From assembly GCF_009931115.1 (NCBI RefSeq), contig NZ_CP047491.1, positions 1,997,501-2,061,500 of the forward strand: a stretch of 64,000 bases of DNA, given 5' to 3'. The position numbers and the translations under genes were made by a program. The notes under the pieces are model-generated. The model was not told the origin of the DNA. It made no database searches and was given only the letters and a program-made list of their open reading frames with translations. This stretch comes from Microbulbifer hydrolyticus (GTDB lineage: Bacteria; Pseudomonadota; Gammaproteobacteria; Pseudomonadales; Cellvibrionaceae). Of this stretch, positions 56,438 through 64,000 are shown piece after piece (within the stretch, counting starts at the first letter, position 1; each line of letters starts with the position of its first letter).

Positions 56438-56538
56438 TTCCGTGCGTGCGCTGGTGGGCAATGCCTTCGGCGACAGGAGCACGTTCCGGGCGCGGTGGTG
56501 TTCATGTTCGGTTGTCCGGCGGGCATTACAGGAGGTCG

Positions 56539-56622
56539 ATGAGATGTGGTTCAAGTTTATGTATCACGCTAAGTGGTACTGTCATGCCCATATTCAGCAA
56601 GCAGATGTTTCGGATTGTATGA
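56539..56622 (+). CDS. Possible 27-residue leader ORF coupled to the next gene
   Basis: An ATG at 56539 lies three bases past an AGGAGG and opens a frame MRCGSSLCITLSGTV to MFRIV. Its stop (56620-56622) overlaps the ATG at 56619 of the secreted-protein gene as ATGA. An ATG at 56544 in the frame of that gene has better spacing from the AGGAGG, so this site may instead be the gene's own start. Confidence 0.35.
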   Translation: MRCGSSLCITLSGTVMPIFSKQMFRIV

Positions 56623-57443
56623 AAATGAACCAATTGTCCGGTGCCATTGCAATGGTGGCCAGCCTTTCGTTAAGCGGTGCGGCTGTGGCCGACGAATGGA
56701 AATATTCCCTCGGCACCGATATCAGCAGCGGTAAGTACGGTGATACCGCAGAGACCGAGATTGTCGCGACACCTTTTACCGTCAGTTATTCCCCCAACGC
56801 ATCCTGGACATTCAAGGCGTCCATGCCCTGGACAAGCATCGAGGGTCCCGGCGGTGTCATTCCCGGTGGGGATGGCGGAATCGTTGTTGGCAAGGGCAAT
56901 CGCCCAGGAAATGGCAATGGCGGGAACCAAATCGACGATCAAACCGTGTTAACAGAAGAGTCGGGTCTTGGGGACCTTTGGTTAACCGGCACCTATAGCC
57001 TGCAACCCATCGGCGAACGTTACTTTGTGGACCTGACAGCCAAGTACAAGCTACCGGTGGCCGATGAGACCAAGGGGCTGGGCACCGGCGAAGCGGACTA
57101 CACGCTGCAAGCCGAGATGTTCACGGTCATCGATAACTTCACGCCGTTTGTAACGGTTGCCAGGAAGTTCAAGGGGGATCTCCCGGAGACCGAACTGCGA
57201 GATGTGTGGTACACCTCGGTTGGGAGTGGCTACCGACTGAGCGAGATATCCAGTGTTGGCGCGTCTCTGGACCACCAGCAGGCTGCGACTGCACAAAGTG
57301 ATCCGCAGACGGAAATTTTCGGCTATTACAGTCACAAACTCAGCCCACAGTGGACTGGAATGGTTTATGGCTACCTTGGGCTCGCAGACGGTAGCCCGGA
57401 TCAGGGCTTTGGGTTTCAGATCAGTTACCGCCAGGTTGACTGA
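56619..57443 (+). CDS. Secreted or outer-membrane protein of unknown function
   Basis: 274 residues from the ATG at 56619, which gives a clean signal peptide (MKMNQLSGAIAMVASL, cleaved after AVA). The alternative start at 56544 adds 25 residues. The mature protein has amphipathic strands (WKYSLGTDISSGKYGD, FVDLTAKYKLPV, WTGMVYGYLGLAD, FGFQISYRQVD) and looks like a barrel of the transporter-like or DUF3187-type kind. A Gly/Asn-rich loop (GKGNRPGNGNGGN) stands out. It may work with the following acidic protein, 94 bases on, as both are exported. Confidence 0.6.
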   Translation: MKMNQLSGAIAMVASLSLSGAAVADEWKYSLGTDISSGKYGDTAETEIVATPFTVSYSPNASWTFKASMPWTSIEGPGGVIPGGDGGIVVGKGNRPGNGNGGNQIDDQTVLTEESGLGDLWLTGTYSLQPIGERYFVDLTAKYKLPVADETKGLGTGEADYTLQAEMFTVIDNFTPFVTVARKFKGDLPETELRDVWYTSVGSGYRLSEISSVGASLDHQQAATAQSDPQTEIFGYYSHKLSPQWTGMVYGYLGLADGSPDQGFGFQISYRQVD

Positions 57444-57536
57444 TATAGAAGTGTTTTACGGCACGCGGGACCGTATTGGTCGACCGTTACCCGGTAATGC
57501 CGCGTGGGAATAACAGTTAAACAGGAGAAATGAGCG

Positions 57537-58301
57537 ATGAGAATTCCATTTAAGTCGACGGTACTGGCGGCTGCGGTTGCTGCCATGGCAAGTGTGCCCC
57601 TGGTCTGGGCAGATGATGATATGCCCGACACGGATACCAGTGAGACAGAAGTTGTCGAAGTGGCTGACGCCGTTCCCAGTGAGCGGATTATCGGTTATTT
57701 CAGTGAGTTTTTCGGTGAAGAAACCGAGACCGTGGCCTCAGGCCTGCGCAACGGCACTATCCAGTATGTGGAGCCGGTGCCGGAAACTGAGGAGGGCGGT
57801 ACCGAAACGGATACCGAGACTGAGACTGATGCTGCCGCAGATGCCCCGGAAGTAGAAGATGGCGCTGAGTCCGGCACCGGTATGGGCTGGGGCAATGTCG
57901 TCATTAGCATGGCTCTGGCGGAGCAGCTGGCGGGGATATCCCAGGCTGAGGCGCTGGAGGGCGAAGAGGGTATGACCGCGAATGAGTCCCTGAATGAAGT
58001 CCTGCGCATGCGCCAGGTAGAGGGCATGGGCTGGGGACAGATTGCCAAGGCGATGGGAGTCAATCTCGGCGAAGTAATGAGCGGTATCCACTCTAATCGC
58101 CCGGAAATGGCCGAGAAGCTGGCGAAAGATGACGCGCGTGCAGAGCGTGCCGCCGATCGTGAGCTGGCCCGTGCCGAGCGCATGGAGAAAATTGGCAAGC
58201 CGGAAAAGGTGGCGAAGATGGATCGCCCAGAGCGACCCGTACGCCCTGAAAAGGCGGAACGCCCCGAAAAGCCACAGCGCCCGGAGCGTCCAGGCCGCTA
58301 A
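57537..58301 (+). CDS. Exported acidic/basic two-part protein with GMGWG motifs
   Basis: 254 residues with a signal peptide (1-25, VWADD). The N-terminal half is very acidic, with a TETDTETETD stretch. In the middle GMGWGNVVISMALAEQL and GMGWGQIAKAMGVNLG form a repeat, probably two helical hairpins. The last 60 residues are basic with repeated RPE/KPE units (RPERPVRPEKAERPEKPQRPERP in short form). I do not recognise the family. A strong terminator follows. An RBS AGGAG lies before the ATG. Confidence 0.65.
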   Translation: MRIPFKSTVLAAAVAAMASVPLVWADDDMPDTDTSETEVVEVADAVPSERIIGYFSEFFGEETETVASGLRNGTIQYVEPVPETEEGGTETDTETETDAAADAPEVEDGAESGTGMGWGNVVISMALAEQLAGISQAEALEGEEGMTANESLNEVLRMRQVEGMGWGQIAKAMGVNLGEVMSGIHSNRPEMAEKLAKDDARAERAADRELARAERMEKIGKPEKVAKMDRPERPVRPEKAERPEKPQRPERPGR

Positions 58302-58332
58302 TAGCGTCTGAGATGTGACCGGTTTTACACAG

Positions 58333-58366
58333 CAACAGCCGCCGATTGGGCGGCTGTTGTTTTTTG
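58333..58366 (+). terminator. Rho-independent terminator before exbB
   Basis: CAACAGCCGCC-GATTG-GGCGGCTGTTG is an 11-base perfect stem followed by six or more T. It closes the transcript of the exported-protein gene. Confidence 0.93.
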
Positions 58367-58535
58367 AGCTCCCCCCTGCGTCGGCGCGGGCTTCACGAGG
58401 GCGATCTGGAATCCGGTTCACAGGGATAAAATTGATGCCTCACAAGGACTTAGCCAACTCTGTGACCTGTGGTAGAGTTCGAGCCTTAGCTTGAATCCAT
58501 AACAAAACCCTTCCGCAGTCTGGGGCGTATAAAAA

Positions 58536-59159
58536 GTGTTAGAAATTATCAAGTCTGGCGGCTGGCTGATGCTGCCGATCCTGCTCTGTTCCATTGCCGT
58601 TATTGCCATCTTCATCGAGCGTCTTTGGACCCTCAACGAGCGCAAAATCGCCCCTCGCGCACTGCTGGGCGAAGTTTGGAGCAGCCTAAAGAACAACCAG
58701 CTCACCACCGAAAAGATCAAACAGCTGCGTGACTCCAGCCCGCTGGGCCGTATCTTTGCCGCTGGCCTGGCCAACTCCAAGCATGGCCGAGAGGTCATGA
58801 AAGACAGCATCGAAGAAGCGGCCAGCCAGGTGGTTCACGAACTGGAGCGCTTCCTGAACGTGTTGGGCACCATCGCCGCCGTGGCACCACTGATCGGCCT
58901 GCTGGGCACGGTGGTGGGCATGATTCAGGTATTTACCGCGATCATGCTTGAAGGTACCGGTAACGCCGGCGTACTGGCAGGGGGTATCTCCCAGGCGCTG
59001 ATCACCACCGCGGCGGGCCTGAGTGTGGCGATTCCGGCGTTAATGGCGCACCGTTACTTCCAGCGTCGTGTGGATTCCATTGTGGTGACCATGGAGCAGG
59101 AGGCCGTCAAACTTGTCGATGCCCTGCACAGTGATCGCCGTATCGAAGCGGCCGCCTGA
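58536..59159 (+). CDS. exbB: ExbB/TolQ-type proton channel protein
   Basis: 207 residues from a GTG start. Three membrane helices are seen: the first (GGWLMLPILLCSIAVIAIFIERLW), then two in the C-terminal part (FLNVLGTIAAVAPLIGLLGTVVGMI and AGGISQALITTAAGLSVAIPALMAH). The Thr/Ala-rich last helix lines the proton path with ExbD. It energises TonB-dependent transport, for which the window has at least one receptor. No tonB gene is in the window. It precedes exbD by 28 bases. Confidence 0.92.
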   Translation: MLEIIKSGGWLMLPILLCSIAVIAIFIERLWTLNERKIAPRALLGEVWSSLKNNQLTTEKIKQLRDSSPLGRIFAAGLANSKHGREVMKDSIEEAASQVVHELERFLNVLGTIAAVAPLIGLLGTVVGMIQVFTAIMLEGTGNAGVLAGGISQALITTAAGLSVAIPALMAHRYFQRRVDSIVVTMEQEAVKLVDALHSDRRIEAAA

Positions 59160-59187
59160 GCGCTAACAACAGATTCAGGAGCGCTCA

Positions 59188-59607
59188 ATGCAATTCCGTC
59201 GCCAGAGCACAGAGCAGGATGGTGTTAACCTCACGCCACTGATTGATGTGGTATTCCTGCTGCTGATCTTTTTCATGGTATCGACCACCTTTACCAAAGA
59301 GAGCCATCTCAAACTGAACCTGCCGGAGGCCGCCGGGCCGCAGGCAGAGAGTCCGCCCTCGACCATCGAGGTGCTGATTAACGCCGATGGTTCCTACTCC
59401 GTGGATGGCCGAGCTCTTATTAACAAGAAGCTGCCCACGCTCAAATCTGCACTGTCGGAAGTATCCGGTGGCGAGTACAATCGCCCGCTGATCATTACCG
59501 CAGATGCCACCGCCCAACACCAGGCGGTGGTTCGTGCCATGGATGCCGCTGGCCAGCTGGGATTTGTTCATCTCAGCATTACCACCCGGCAACCGGACGA
59601 ACAGTAA
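59188..59607 (+). CDS. exbD: ExbD/TolR-type biopolymer transport protein
   Basis: 139 residues. The N-terminal LTPLIDVVFLLLIFFMVSTTF helix holds the proton-carrying Asp in LIDVV. A periplasmic domain (STIEVLINADGSYSVDG, LIITADATAQHQAVVRAMDAAGQLGF) follows. It pairs with ExbB to couple the proton gradient to TonB. The AGGAG site precedes the ATG. The order exbB-exbD-msbA-lpxK-kdsB is that of Pseudomonas relatives. Confidence 0.92.
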   Translation: MQFRRQSTEQDGVNLTPLIDVVFLLLIFFMVSTTFTKESHLKLNLPEAAGPQAESPPSTIEVLINADGSYSVDGRALINKKLPTLKSALSEVSGGEYNRPLIITADATAQHQAVVRAMDAAGQLGFVHLSITTRQPDEQ

Positions 59608-59721
59608 TCTATAAAGTGTTTAACCGCCGGGCGCGGCATCTGTCGCGCCTGTGCTGTACCCTGAGTGGTAATACTGCCATTCCGGGTTGCTCTTCGCGGA
59701 GAACACGCTGCCAAGAAATTT

Positions 59722-61560
59722 ATGGATAAATCCCCCCAGCCGGTGCAGAAGCCCCGGCACGGTGCCAAAACCTACCGTCGCCTTCTTTCTTACGCCGTTC
59801 CCCAGTGGCCGCTGTTTGTCGTTGCCGTGCTCGGTTTCCTGCTGTTTTCCAGTATGGAAGTGGTGCTGATCGCCGTTACCGAGCTACTGCTGGACGCCGT
59901 GGGCGCCGGTATTGAGCAGGGAAAAGGCTTCCTTTCCCGTTATGTGGCGGGCTTTTTCCCCGGTGGCATCATGCCCCAGGAAACCGCGCGCTGGCTGGTG
60001 CCCAGCGCCATGCTGGTCATCATCATGCTGCGGGCCATTGGCAACTTCGTCGGTAGTTACGGCCTTGCTTACGTTGCGCGCGCCGTGATTCACCAGCTCC
60101 GTTCCGAGCTGTTCGAGCATATCGGATATCTGCCGAGCCGCTATTTCGACCGCTATACCGGCGCTTTTCTGATATCCAAGGTTGCGTACAACGTAGAGCA
60201 GGTGACCAATTCGATCACCAAGGCATTGCGGACATTAATCCGGTCGTCTTTCACCGCCATTGGACTGCTCACATACCTCCTGCTGGTGAACTGGCAGCTG
60301 ACGCTGACATTTTTCCTGTTTGTACCCATCATCGCCGCAATCGTCGGCATCGTAGGGCGGCGCTTCCGCAAGCTCAGCCATCGTATCCAGAACACCATGG
60401 GGGATGTAACCCACGTTACCCAGGAAGCCATTAATGGCTATGAAGTGGTGCGTATGTACGGTGGCCGCCACTATGAAAATGCCCGCTTCCAAGCTGCCAG
60501 CAACGCCAATCGGCAGCAGTTTATGAAGCTGGTGGTGGCAGACAATGCGAGTGTGTCGGTCATCCAAACCCTGGTGGGGCTGGCCACGGCGGTTCTGGTG
60601 TGGTTCGCGTTGGCGCCGGGCATGGTCGAGTCGATGACGGCCGGTGTTTTCGCTTCCTATATCGGCGCGGCAGCGTCTCTGGCAAAGCCGATTCGTAATT
60701 TGTCGGAGGTATATGCGGAAATCCAGAAAGGGATCGCCGCTGCAGAAAGTATCTTCGAGGTGTTCGATGCACCCAAAGAGCCGGTTGGGGGAGAGCTTCA
60801 CTTAACGAGCCCGGTCACCGGAGAGGTCACCTTCGATCACCTTGGTTTCCGGTATAACGAGGACGGCCCGCTGGTGTTGAATGACATCAATTTCACTGTG
60901 CCGGCGGGGCAGACGGTCGCACTGGTGGGGGCGTCCGGCTCCGGTAAGACCACGATGGTAAGCCTGTTATCCAGGTTTTATGAACCCAGCTCCGGCCGTA
61001 TTCTGCTGGACGGGGTGGATATCACCCAGGTTCCAGTGTCGGAGCTGCGCGAGCAGATCAGCCTTGTATCCCAGAATATTGTTTTGTTCAACGACACGGT
61101 TTATCGCAATATTGCGTACGGTGAGCTTGAGGGTAAACCGCCGGAGGAGGTTGAGCGCGCGGTTGATCTGGCACATGCACGTGAATTTATCGAAGACCTC
61201 CCGGAAGGCCTCAATACGGTGCTTGGCGATAATGCCCAGATCCTGTCGGGCGGCCAGCGCCAGCGCCTTGCGATAGCACGAGCGCTGCTGAAAGATTCCC
61301 CGGTTTTGATCCTGGATGAAGCCACCTCCGCACTGGATAACGCTTCCGAGCGACATATTCAGGCCGCGTTGTCGGAGGTGATGAAAAATCGCACCACTTT
61401 CGTTATCGCTCACCGCCTGAGTACCATCGAAGGTGCGGACTGCATCCTGGTGATGGATCAGGGGCGCATCGTCGAGAGCGGTACGCACAAAGAGCTGTTG
61501 GCGCTCGGCGGGCGTTACGCTCTGCTGCTACAGCAGCAGTCCGGTGGGACTTTGAGCTGA
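59722..61560 (+). CDS. msbA: Lipid A export ATP-binding/permease protein
   Basis: 612 residues from the ATG at 59722; the frame is open to 59665. Six membrane helices (residues 25-320) are followed by the ATPase domain: Walker A GASGSGKTT, Q-loop VSQNIVLFND, signature ILSGGQRQRLAIARA, Walker B VLILDEATSALD and switch His in IAHRLST. It flips lipid A-core from the inner leaflet of the inner membrane. The neighbour lpxK, 47 bases on, acts just before it in the pathway. Confidence 0.93.
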   Translation: MDKSPQPVQKPRHGAKTYRRLLSYAVPQWPLFVVAVLGFLLFSSMEVVLIAVTELLLDAVGAGIEQGKGFLSRYVAGFFPGGIMPQETARWLVPSAMLVIIMLRAIGNFVGSYGLAYVARAVIHQLRSELFEHIGYLPSRYFDRYTGAFLISKVAYNVEQVTNSITKALRTLIRSSFTAIGLLTYLLLVNWQLTLTFFLFVPIIAAIVGIVGRRFRKLSHRIQNTMGDVTHVTQEAINGYEVVRMYGGRHYENARFQAASNANRQQFMKLVVADNASVSVIQTLVGLATAVLVWFALAPGMVESMTAGVFASYIGAAASLAKPIRNLSEVYAEIQKGIAAAESIFEVFDAPKEPVGGELHLTSPVTGEVTFDHLGFRYNEDGPLVLNDINFTVPAGQTVALVGASGSGKTTMVSLLSRFYEPSSGRILLDGVDITQVPVSELREQISLVSQNIVLFNDTVYRNIAYGELEGKPPEEVERAVDLAHAREFIEDLPEGLNTVLGDNAQILSGGQRQRLAIARALLKDSPVLILDEATSALDNASERHIQAALSEVMKNRTTFVIAHRLSTIEGADCILVMDQGRIVESGTHKELLALGGRYALLLQQQSGGTLS

Positions 61561-61607
61561 CCCTGGGCGGGTCAAAATTTACAACAGGGACAGGAGCGAA
61601 TTACGCA

Positions 61608-62639
61608 ATGTCGCTTGAAGACTGGCTGAACAAACGCTGGTATCCCGCCGCTGAGAGTGGTGAGGACATCGGCGCGCAGTTACCGTTACTGGCGCCGTTG
61701 GAGCTGGCATTCCGGCACGGCAGCCGCCTGCGCAAGTTGCGCAATCAGCCCGCGCCGCTTCCGGTTCCTGTGATTGTGGTCGGTAACATCACCGTAGGCG
61801 GCGCCGGCAAGACGCCGGTGGTCGCCGAACTGGCGCGCTGGCTACAGGAGCGCGGACGCAAGCCGGGCATTATCAGCCGGGGCTATGGCGGTCGCGCCAA
61901 ACACTATCCCTACAACGTTACCGCCCAGTCCCATCCGCTGGAATCTGGCGATGAGCCGCTGATGTTGCACCTCATGACCGGCTTGCCGGTGATGGTTTCG
62001 CCCAAGCGTGCCGAGGCCGCCGAGGCGCTCATTGCCGAGCATGGCTGTGATGTGATCCTTTCTGACGATGGCCTGCAGCACTATGGCCTCTGGCGGAGCA
62101 TGGAGATCTGCGTCGTTGATGGACAGCGAGGACTGGGCAATGAACACCTGTTGCCGCGCGGTCCTTTGCGGGAATCCCCGGAGCGGCTGGATAGCGTGGA
62201 TTTGGTCATCGTGAATGGCGAGCCCAGCCCGCTGGTCCAGGCCCAGTGCGGGGACAAGGCGGATTTCACCATGCACCTAGTGCCGTCCCTCTGGCACCAG
62301 TTCAACCTGGACCAGACCTCCACCCTGAAGCTCGAGTCAGGGCCTGAAGTTGGTCCCTGCCACGGCGTCGCAGCGATCGGTAACCCGCAACGATTTTTCA
62401 ATGCTTTGCGACACCTTGGCTATACGGTGATGGAAATGGCTTTCCCAGACCATCACCAGTTCAGCCAGCAGGAGCTGCACCTTGACGGCGAGACTCCGGT
62501 CATCATGACCATGAAAGACGCGGTCAAGTGCCGCGATTTCTGGCAGAGCCACTGGTGGGCAATGGAAGTGCAGGCGCAATTCCCGGATCTGTTTTACCAG
62601 CGCATCCACCAACACCTGGAGAGTTTTTCCCCCGCATGA
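61608..62639 (+). CDS. lpxK: Tetraacyldisaccharide 4'-kinase
   Basis: 343 residues. An N-terminal membrane-associated helix is followed by Walker A in [16 protein letters not shown], then [29 protein letters not shown] with the conserved Asp pair, and FPDHHQFS. LpxK adds the 4'-phosphate to lipid IVA precursor. The stop overlaps the ATG of kdsB (ATGA), so the two are coupled. Confidence 0.95.
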   Translation: MSLEDWLNKRWYPAAESGEDIGAQLPLLAPLELAFRHGSRLRKLRNQPAPLPVPVIVVGNITVGGAGKTPVVAELARWLQERGRKPGIISRGYGGRAKHYPYNVTAQSHPLESGDEPLMLHLMTGLPVMVSPKRAEAAEALIAEHGCDVILSDDGLQHYGLWRSMEICVVDGQRGLGNEHLLPRGPLRESPERLDSVDLVIVNGEPSPLVQAQCGDKADFTMHLVPSLWHQFNLDQTSTLKLESGPEVGPCHGVAAIGNPQRFFNALRHLGYTVMEMAFPDHHQFSQQELHLDGETPVIMTMKDAVKCRDFWQSHWWAMEVQAQFPDLFYQRIHQHLESFSPA

Positions 62640-63409
62640 GCGACAACAGCAGCTGTGAATTTGATGTCATCATTCCCGCGCGTTACGCATCCAGCCGACT
62701 GCCGGGCAAACCACTGGCGGACATTGGCGGCAAGCCGATGGTGCAGCGGGTATACGAGCGCGCCACCGAAAGTGCGGCACAGCGGGTGGTCGTCGCTACG
62801 GACGATATGCGAGTTGCCGAAGCGGTGCAGGGTTTTGGCGGCGAAGTGTGTATGACCAGTGCGGATCACTTGTCCGGTACTGATCGCCTGCAGGAAGTCG
62901 CGGTAAATCTCGGAGTGGCCGAAGATCGTATCCTGGTCAATGTGCAGGGTGACGAGCCGCTGATCCCGCCGTCGGTAATCAACCAGGTGGCGCAGAATCT
63001 CGCAGCAAATACCACAGCGGGTGTGGCCACGCTGGCCGAGCCCATTACAACGGCGGAGGACTTCCTCAATCCCAATATCGTCAAGCTGGTCACGGAGGCG
63101 TCCGGGCTTGCGCGGTACTTCTCTCGAGCCCCCATCCCGTGGCCGCGTGACGCCTTCTCCCTGAGCGAGCAATCCCTGCCTCAGGGGTTGAATCCCCGGC
63201 GCCATATTGGCATCTATGCTTACCGGGCGGGGCTGTTGAATGCGTTTATCGGCTGGCCCATGGCGCCAATCGAGCAATTCGAGGCGCTTGAACAGCTCCG
63301 TTTCCTCTACAACGGACACGCCATCCATGTGGCGGACGCCTGCGAAGAAGTGCCAGGAGGCGTGGACACGGCGCAGGACCTGGAGCGGATGCGGGCGTAC
63401 TTTGCATAA
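62636..63409 (+). CDS. kdsB: 3-deoxy-manno-octulosonate cytidylyltransferase
   Basis: 257 residues from the ATG at 62636. [24 protein letters not shown] is the nucleotide site, [23 protein letters not shown] and [12 protein letters not shown] bind CTP and Mg, and [11 protein letters not shown] and [17 protein letters not shown] complete the KDO pocket. It makes CMP-KDO for lipid A-core. It starts four bases inside the lpxK end. Confidence 0.95.
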   Translation: MSDNSSCEFDVIIPARYASSRLPGKPLADIGGKPMVQRVYERATESAAQRVVVATDDMRVAEAVQGFGGEVCMTSADHLSGTDRLQEVAVNLGVAEDRILVNVQGDEPLIPPSVINQVAQNLAANTTAGVATLAEPITTAEDFLNPNIVKLVTEASGLARYFSRAPIPWPRDAFSLSEQSLPQGLNPRRHIGIYAYRAGLLNAFIGWPMAPIEQFEALEQLRFLYNGHAIHVADACEEVPGGVDTAQDLERMRAYFA

Positions 63410-63417
63410 CTTCTGAT

Positions 63418-63438
63418 ACGGCCCGGGGCCCGGGCCGT
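63418..63438 (+). other. Hairpin between kdsB and murB
   Basis: ACGGCCCGG / CCGGGCCGT is a perfect nine-base stem with a three-base loop starting nine bases past kdsB. There is no T-run, so it may slow or partly stop transcription, or protect the upstream message. Confidence 0.5.
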
Positions 63439-63475
63439 AGCGTTCCGCGCGTACAGGTATTGAGACCGGTATTAC

Positions 63476-64000
63476 ATGATTCAGTCCGACGTAGATCTGC
63501 AGCCCTATAACACCATGACAATCGCCGCACGGGCGAAGTATTTCTGTGCGGCGACCTCCCTCGATGACCTTCGCGAAGCCCTCAAGTTTGTGCGCGAGCA
63601 CAAGCTCCCGATTCTCCCTCTTGGTGGCGGCAGCAATATCGTCCTGACCGGCGACTTTCCCGGGTTGGCATTGCATCTCGGGATACTGGGGCTGGAGTTC
63701 GAGCCGCTGGATGATGGTGTACGTATCCGCGCGGCGGCAGGCGAAAACTGGCATCAGCTGGTGATGCACAGCGTTGACCAGGGTTACGGCGGTCTGGAAA
63801 ACCTGGCGTTGATCCCAGGCAACATTGGTGCCGCACCCATCCAGAATATCGGTGCCTACGGGGTGGAACTGAAAGACAGTTTCGAACAGCTGACAGCGAT
63901 GGACATCGCTACCGGCGAACTGAGCACCTTCAGCGCGGAAGACTGTCAGTTCGGATACCGCGACAGTGTCTTCAAGGGGAGGGCAAAAGACCGCTTCCTG
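63476..64000 (+). CDS. murB: UDP-N-acetylenolpyruvoylglucosamine reductase (3' end outside window)
   Basis: 175 codons are in the window; the gene runs off the right edge. LQPYNTMTIAARAKYF, PILPLGGGSNIVLTGDFPGL and ENLALIPGNIGAAPIQNIGAYGVEL are the FAD-binding blocks of MurB, and FGYRDSVFK holds the conserved Tyr and Ser area of type I MurB. It reduces UDP-GlcNAc-enolpyruvate to UDP-MurNAc in murein synthesis. In relatives murB follows kdsB too. Confidence 0.95.
   Translation, partial: MIQSDVDLQPYNTMTIAARAKYFCAATSLDDLREALKFVREHKLPILPLGGGSNIVLTGDFPGLALHLGILGLEFEPLDDGVRIRAAAGENWHQLVMHSVDQGYGGLENLALIPGNIGAAPIQNIGAYGVELKDSFEQLTAMDIATGELSTFSAEDCQFGYRDSVFKGRAKDRFL

Overview
The window looks like a chromosomal segment of a marine, polysaccharide-degrading gammaproteobacterium, most likely Cellvibrionales and Microbulbifer-like. 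The reasons are GC-rich coding sequence, a Pseudomonas/Cellvibrio-type order comEC-exbB-exbD-msbA-lpxK-kdsB-murB, a long OsmC-YcaO fusion protein, a TonB-dependent receptor, an S1 arylsulfatase and many secreted peptidases. The genus is inference from gene content; there is no rRNA in the window. I see no tRNA, rRNA, CRISPR array or intact insertion sequence.

Layout. 1-1169: 3' end of a carrier-protein/acyltransferase fusion cut by the window edge. 1276-5500: an accessory, partly AT-rich stretch with a basic lipoprotein, a secreted zinc phospholipase C/P1-nuclease-like protein, a DUF1353 protein and three gene-poor gaps. 5519-10956: an OmpW-like barrel divergent from a TonB-dependent receptor followed by an OmpR/EnvZ-type two-component pair. 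11007-13451: polB behind a good LexA box. 13520-14499: an AT-rich amidase/lipoprotein pair, with a decayed second copy of the polB 3' end on its far side. 14774-20041: a DJ-1/PfpI protein, an M14-type hydrolase, a DesK/NarL-type two-component operon and a DUF2306 protein. 20281-25095: arylsulfatase, and a LytTR regulator divergent from an acyltransferase. 25302-33451: small metabolic genes (GFA, cytochrome b561, an orphan MCE/lipoprotein pair, OsmC, prpD, two GNATs, DTW protein, M14 carboxypeptidase). 33541-37450: dbpA, an M20 dipeptidase, then a fused remnant made of part of a membrane-protein gene plus the dbpA 3' end, then the intact membrane-protein gene. 38649-42752: a three-gene AttEFGH-like ABC export operon. 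42881-53601: a multidomain subtilase, two barrel proteins, OsmC-YcaO and an M16 lipoprotein peptidase. 53879-64000: comEC, two secreted proteins, exbBD, and the lipid A/KDO/murein genes msbA, lpxK, kdsB and murB (cut at the right edge).

The most unusual signal is structural. At two separate loci, polB and dbpA, a gene or gene pair sits directly downstream of a conserved gene, and beyond it lies a diverged, frame-damaged copy of that conserved gene's last 120-135 bases. At dbpA the copy is joined to a fragment of the next gene, which is what a tandem duplication predicts. At polB the enclosed genes are an amidase overlapping a small lipoprotein, which has the look of a toxin/immunity or lysis pair. 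Together these suggest acquisition by recombination through conserved 3' ends. Other points are the SOS box on polB, an operator-like palindrome before the receptor gene, an inverted repeat over the ribosome-binding site of an M14 peptidase, a direct repeat upstream of the porin and a small leader ORF coupled to a secreted-protein gene.
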